Assembly (NCBI RefSeq): GCF_000006405.1
Contig: NW_003209678.1
Span: 160,806-198,948 of the forward strand
Reading direction: 5' to 3'
DNA from: Perkinsus marinus ATCC 50983
Taxonomy: Eukaryota; Perkinsozoa; Perkinsida; Perkinsidae
Length of the DNA stretch: 38,143 nt
The position numbers and the translations under genes were made by a program. Below are positions 33,599 to 38,143 of the stretch, one piece after another; positions within the stretch are counted from its first letter, which is position 1, and every line of letters begins with the position of its first letter. The notes beneath the pieces are model-generated. The model did not search any database. It saw only the letters and a list, made by a program, of their open reading frames with translations, and was not told the origin of the DNA.

Positions 33599-34000
33599 CT
33601 AATGGGAAGGAGGTTCTCGGTGTGCGAGCTTCATCCATTTTCCCTTGAGGTGAATAGACGGGTGGTCGAACTTAGGATCATACATTATATTCCACAAGTC
33701 CAATGGCCCCAGAGGTAGGTAATCCTCGCATCTTATTTTAAAGCTTTTTTTGAACTCGTTCCAGAGCTCAGACCGTGATATCCAGTAGTTCGCATCGGAC
33801 ACTTTATCGACGGTAAAGGTCGCTGTAGTTGGTCTGGGACCCACCGCACAGTAGAAGCTCACCTTCACTGTCTTACCATTGTTCGAGAATGTATAAACCA
33901 AATCCAAATAAGGTTCAGACACGGCTAAAAAATATGAACCATTGAGCTCGTGGGATAGGGCAACACCGACCAGTATGAGCTGGAGAAGACGGTTGGGCAT
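33599..34000 (-). CDS. Secreted variable protein family, copy 2
   Basis: 133 residues from MPNRLLQLILVGVALS, with the same signal peptide, the same cysteines (C51 and C91) and the same terminal KFDHPSIHLKGKW…PPSH. It is two residues shorter than copies 1 and 3 in the variable part. The start is the ATG matching the other copies. The 50-nt leader intron is 34067-34018 on this strand. It is intact and probably expressed and exported like its relatives. Confidence 0.75.
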   Translation of the reverse strand: MPNRLLQLILVGVALSHELNGSYFLAVSEPYLDLVYTFSNNGKTVKVSFYCAVGPRPTTATFTVDKVSDANYWISRSELWNEFKKSFKIRCEDYLPLGPLDLWNIMYDPKFDHPSIHLKGKWMKLAHREPPSH

Positions 34001-34330
34001 GGATTCGATCAAGAAACCTACAGCAAATAGTCCTATAATATCATTCCATACAAGGGATAGTACTTACAATTCTGGCCCGTTCTACGCAACACCACAATCC
34101 ATCGAAGATGCCCACACAAGTTGGAAGTTCCAACTTGCGTGTGGAATTCCGCTCGGCATCTTGTGCGGGTTCTTCTACGGCCCCCGCATTTACCTAGGAG
34201 ATGCCTTTTGGACTTTTTGCCAAAAGGAGAAAACTGACTTTGGCAGCGGAACTACAAAGCCACTAAGATATTATCCAATCGAGACGGAGTCGTCGGACTC
34301 CGACGACTCAGTCTCAGTTCGTTTGACGAA

Positions 34331-34423
34331 CCGAGACTGACAGCTTCGGTGAACAACCTGCACGCATGTGCATATTCCTAAACGGAAAAGGGAGCAGAAT
34401 GTGAGGATATCCAGTCGGTTAGA
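34331..34423 (+). repeat. 92-bp direct repeat, unit 1
   Basis: CCGAGACTGACAGCTTCGGT … GGATATCCAGTCGGTTAGA. Nearly identical to 34655-34747, with one visible difference (CCTAAACGG versus CCTGAACGG). It spans the outer edge of the right arm. Confidence 0.85.
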
Positions 34424-34654
34424 CACCCCTCCACATATTCTTAGCATACATGGTGTGCAGCTCATAATTCATCAACGAAGTCGAGTTTCACCCTGATATT
34501 TGAATATGATAGCTTGAGTAACACTATCACTAACCTGGCAAGGTTTCAGACTCCCATTCTACTGCTACTGTGATTTACGCACTCGACGCACTTAGAGACC
34601 TCCACATATTTTTAGCATATTCTTGAAGCACCCTAGGATTTTGGTCATAGGGCA

Positions 34655-34747
34655 CCGAGACTGACAGCTTCGGTGAACAACCTGCACGCATGTGCATATT
34701 CCTGAACGGAAAAGGGAGCAGAATGTGAGGATATCCAGTCGGTTAGA
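34655..34747 (+). repeat. 92-bp direct repeat, unit 2
   Basis: Second unit, 231 bp beyond the first. The pair may mark a duplication or excision scar at the arm boundary. Confidence 0.85.
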
Positions 34748-35985
34748 TATACTCGGGGGTTGGAGGCACTTAAGAACTCAAGTCAGGAAGAGGTAGTGTA
34801 GGGTTAGCTACGGTGGAAGGTAGAAGGAACTCAGCAGAAGTACACAAGACTTGATAGTCCGTAGTACAAAGACTCGAAAGTTCTTCCTGGAATTCCACAA
34901 TGAACAAAGAATTAGCTACAGATTAAATGCGAGCGAGATCTACTCTGTTCCTTACGGGAACAAGAAGATAGACAGTTCCGGAGGTCACGCGAGACAAAGG
35001 CCAAGGTAACTCTAGCTCAAGAGTGAGCTAAGGAAAGTCCATGGCAAGTACTCAGGTAGTCCAAGCGAACACCATACTCAACGTAGTGGCGTAAACAATA
35101 GTGGACGAGTCAGGCCCAGAGAGGGATTGTGCGAGTGCTCCAGGAGCACAATACACACACGTGAAACGACAAACCAGGTCACGTGAGGAGTCCACATCAC
35201 ACGGCGGAACTTTAGCGCACGCCCTGGCTCCTCCAGTACGGATATCTCACAAATCTTGTAACGCTTTGGATCAGTTACATCTAATCAAGCTATGAAACAT
35301 GATTAGTAAGTGCAAATCATCTGCTAGCAGCCTGATCGAATAAGACAGTGACGCCCTGGCCTGCCAAACCTGGCAGGCCAAGCGAAAAAATTATTTTTCC
35401 GTATTTTTCCTTCAAATTTCAAATTTCCTTCCGAAGGAAATAACTTTTCTATTTTTCCTTCCGCGTGCCACCCTACAGCAAGCAGGGTTTGTCCGTTTTG
35501 GGAAAAAAGGCGATTTTTTCCCATTTCCCATATTTCCCGGAAATTCCGGGAAATTTTCCCGGAAATTTCCCACATTTTTCCCCATATTTTTCCTGAGTTC
35601 GGTCCAGCGTTTCGGCATTACACGGAATAAGCGGTGGGCTAAACATGCGGCTTTCTTGCATTTACAGGAAAATTGGCACTTGGGCGTGTAATCCGCACTG
35701 CGGCGATGAGTAGCCGCCTTTACGTTTCATCTTATATACAGGATTGAGCACGCTAACCATGTCTTGTGATGTTTAATTGCTACTAGCAATATGCCTACTA
35801 GCCGATCTACTGTAGTTCAATTTCTGAAACTTTCAGAAATTCAGAAATCTTCAAGATCTCTTCTTAATGATGGGAGGCCGCGGTCGTCCATGCAAGGGTA
35901 ACTTCCGACCAGACGGCTTTTTCGAGCTTGGAGTGTGGGGGATAATTTTGCTACGCGCTTTGGAAAATTGTTAATCAACTACAGC
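34748..35985. other. Spacer with purine-rich and GGAAA-rich sequence
   Basis: No gene is supported; the 64-residue frame at 35101-35295 has no family features. 35395-35590 is dense in GGGAAATTT-type motifs with inverted pairs, and includes AAGCAGGGTTTGTCCG, which recurs inverted at about 37232-37254. Confidence 0.45.
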
Positions 35986-36875
35986 ATTTCCAGGTCAAAT
36001 TAATATTTTACCGACAAATTTAATTTTTTACCCATTTGATTAATGTTTTGCCCTTTTCGTTAACATTTTACCCATGGCTTTAAAGAAATACCAACAAAAT
36101 TAATTTTATACCCGGTTAATTTGAAAGTTAAGGAGTTTAATTTAACCACGGGCGCACGCGATGTCACGCGCGCGTGCAGAGTTAACCTCGAACCACCCTT
36201 TGTATGGGAAGAGCGGAAAAACCTGCGGGAAAGCTATGGAAATCCTAGGTAATCTACAGTAGAACAGGTTGAATTTCTTTCCGTGATGCCCAGCAGCGTA
36301 GTCGATTATACAGTGCCCACATCTTCTGCCAGCGAGTTGACCAGCGACTCTTCCCACACGGCTTCCATTCCTGTACAACCCAGGAAGAGGGACCCAAGAG
36401 AGGCGTCAAGCGAGGCAAGTATAATACCAATATAACCGTTGAAACAGCGACACGACTTATCGAGGCCAAGCAAAACGGGGAATCCTGGTATGACGTCGCT
36501 ATCTAACACAATCTGTCGCTGCATAGACCAGCAGGATTTGATTTACGGGCAGTAAGACCTTCCTGTCCCGTTATTTCTGGAAGTACATTCATTCGGGAAA
36601 AATACCCTGAGCCGTAGTACTATCCGTGGAATGGCTAATGCGATGAGTTACAACCGACATGTAGCTTCTGGAACCGTTTCACGAATGTTGAGGGGTGTTG
36701 AATTCCATGACGGCATTAAATTAAACTCCTTAACTTTCAAATTAACCGGGTATAAAATCAATTTTGTTGGTATTTCTTTAAAGCCATGGGTAAAATGTTA
36801 ACGAAAAGGGTAAAACATTAACCAAATGGGTAAAAAATTAAATTTGTCGGTAAAATATTAATTTGACCTGGAAAT
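35986..36875. mobile_element. Foldback-type element with ~160-bp inverted ends
   Basis: Ends 35986-36145 and 36716-36875 are near-perfect inverted repeats starting ATTTCCAGGTCAAATTAAT. Each arm consists of about 20-bp subrepeats of the type TTAAYRTTTTACCC with varying tails. The 570-bp interior shows open frames of at most 78 residues and no transposase, so it is non-autonomous. The target duplication is unclear, at most a 2-bp AT. Confidence 0.85.
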
Positions 36876-37129
36876 ATTGCTAGACTGTCACTCGCACTAC
36901 AACCCGTATAACTCAATGGTCAAGGCCTGACCATGAACCTGTGAATTTTATGGCGAGCGCGGTGTTAAAACGCGCTCATGATATGGCGCGCGCCCGGTAG
37001 AGGGAAATATTCGAGTCGGCAGTTTCTGGTCATTTCTGTAAGCGAATCCTTCGCTATTCTCATCAATATGCTACAAGAATATGTTGGAACGATCAACAAA
37101 GACTTTTGAAGTGAACTAATGCAAAAAAC

Positions 37130-37260
37130 AGCAGGAAAACGGAAATTTCCCTCGGGAAAAAATAATTTTTTTCCCTTCCGGAAAATCGGGAAATTTCCCG
37201 AGGGAAATTTTTCCTTTTTTCCCATCGGACAAACCCTGACAACAAGCAGTGCTATAATGC
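37130..37260. repeat. GGGAAATTT-rich repeat, second block
   Basis: GAAATTTCCC…GGGAAATTTCCCGAGGGAAA followed by CGGACAAACCCTGACAACAAGCAG, the inverse of 35475-35500. The two blocks flank the foldback element in opposite orientation. Confidence 0.6.
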
Positions 37261-37284
37261 TATTAGTATACCAGAGATACTAAC

Positions 37285-37439
37285 TACCCGAAGACCAAAC
37301 TCGGACGTCGAAACACTACCACTTCCACATCCGCTCGAGCAACCATCGCTAGAAAAGTCTGAAACCGATGACACACATACACGCATTGGAGTTCTACGTG
37401 AAGTCAAAAACACATTTCACATGTGTGGGCATCTTCGCT
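37285..37439 (+). repeat. Arm inner-end sequence joined to family gene leader
   Basis: 37285-37400 matches the left arm's inner end at about 26897-27010 (TCGAGCAACCATCGCTAGAA, ACACATACACGCATTGGAGT). It then passes directly into TGTGGGCATCTTCG, which in the arms lies about 2.7 kb away. This is a rearranged junction. Confidence 0.7.
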
Positions 37440-37539
37440 GGATTGTGGTGTTGCGTAGAACGGGCCAGAATTGTAAGTAGTATCCCCTGTATAGAATAAT
37501 ATTATAGGACTATTTGCTGTAGGTTTCTTAATCGAATCC

Positions 37540-37947
37540 ATGCTCAACCGTCTTCTCCATCTCATACTCGTCGGTGTTGCCCTATCCCACGAGCTCAATG
37601 GTTCATATTTTGTGACCCTGTATGAACCTTATTTGGATTTGGTTTATACATTCTCAGACAATGCTAAGATAGTGGAGGTTAGCTTCTACTGTGGGGTGGG
37701 TCCCAAACCAACTAAGGTGACCTTTGATGTCGATAAGATGTCCGATGCTCTCTACTGGCTAACATCCGTCCACAGTGATCCCTGGCCCGCGTTCAAAAAA
37801 ATCTTTACGAAAAAATGCCCGGATTACCCAATTCTGGAGCGATACGACCTTCGGGAAATAAGGTACGATACTAAGTTCGACCACCCGTCTATTCACCTCA
37901 AGGGAAAATGGTGGGAGCTGGCACACCGAGAACCTCCTTCCCATTAG
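37540..37947 (+). CDS. Secreted variable protein family, copy 3
   Basis: An intact 135-residue protein; residues 1-24 are the same as copy 1, and C51 and C93 are kept. The variable part (VTLYEPYLDLVYTFSDNAK … ILERYDLREIR) differs from both others. The leader intron is 37473-37522. Downstream DNA matches copies 1 and 2 to the window end, so the duplicated unit continues beyond it. Confidence 0.75.
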   Translation: MLNRLLHLILVGVALSHELNGSYFVTLYEPYLDLVYTFSDNAKIVEVSFYCGVGPKPTKVTFDVDKMSDALYWLTSVHSDPWPAFKKIFTKKCPDYPILERYDLREIRYDTKFDHPSIHLKGKWWELAHREPPSH

Positions 37948-38143
37948 TTGATATTGTTTCGACAGTAGAATCCTCAGCGTATCAAACGCTTTGGTTAACC
38001 ATTATTCAGACCTTTGTTGGTCGTCCAATTTGCTAATAGCAAATTGCTGTTTTTGTGCGAGTACGTTGAACATTTCTGGATGGGCCATCTCCAACTCTAG
38101 GAGCTATTTCATACAATACCGTGACGTCGACTCTTCGAGTGTC

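Larger units (their letters stand above)
31095..34400 (-). repeat. Right arm of the ~3-kb inverted duplication
   Basis: Reverse-complement partner of 23962-27025. It is longer because it keeps a complete family B element with flanks (about 31735-32050) and has gained a family A element. Confidence 0.85.

Noticed and set aside
23962-34400. Reading the arms and core as a capsid-bearing element with long terminal repeats
   Set aside because: No polymerase, integrase, protease or capsid signature is visible, and the arms carry a gene family also present outside (37540).
35324-35661. Minus-strand frames rich in Gly, Lys and Phe
   Set aside because: They come from low-complexity GGGAAATTT repeats.
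36142-36524. Overlapping minus-strand frames of 71-78 residues inside the foldback element
   Set aside because: Short, mutually overlapping, without a transposase motif; treated as chance.
36899-36960. A-box-like TAACTCAATGGT suggesting a tRNA
   Set aside because: No B-box at the right distance and no acceptor pairing.

Overview
The window is nuclear DNA of an intron-rich, gene-sparse eukaryote. Genes are split by GT-AG introns, many only 32-64 nt long. Long introns and spacers are packed with short inverted-repeat transposons, and no bacterial operon or ribosome-binding-site organisation is visible. The style resembles an alveolate protist such as Perkinsus, but that is a low-confidence inference.

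Left 22 kb (host genes, mostly minus strand). A plus-strand gene ends at 1277. Three minus-strand genes follow: a 120-residue protein with a C-terminal ubiquitin-interacting-like motif (2005-2853), a 198-residue five-helix membrane protein (3153-4447), and a very large gene (5737-22252). I resolved the last into 36 exons that join to 4350 nt, a single frame of 1449 residues. Block order and length fit the CPSF160/DDB1/SF3B3 beta-propeller superfamily, with CPSF160 favoured by length. Its coding exons fill only about a quarter of the locus. Most long introns hold at least one copy of three short repeat families, here called A (~170-190 bp), B (~160-200 bp) and C (~120 bp).

Right 16 kb (accessory region). 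Two arms of about 3 kb (23962-27025 and 31095-34400) are inverted copies of one another. Each carries one copy of a small secreted-protein gene; a third copy starts at 37540. These proteins share an almost identical signal peptide, C-terminus and flanking DNA but differ strongly in the middle, which suggests a diversifying secreted family. The 4 kb between the arms holds an unrecognised coding region on the plus strand and a broken PIF1-type helicase fragment on the minus strand. Beyond the arms lie a 92-bp direct repeat, a foldback-type element with 160-bp inverted ends (35986-36875), and GGGAAATTT-rich repeats.

All exon models come from reading splice signals and phase by eye. The large gene is well supported by internal phase consistency, the other spliced genes moderately. 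Repeat boundaries are approximate to about 10-20 bp.
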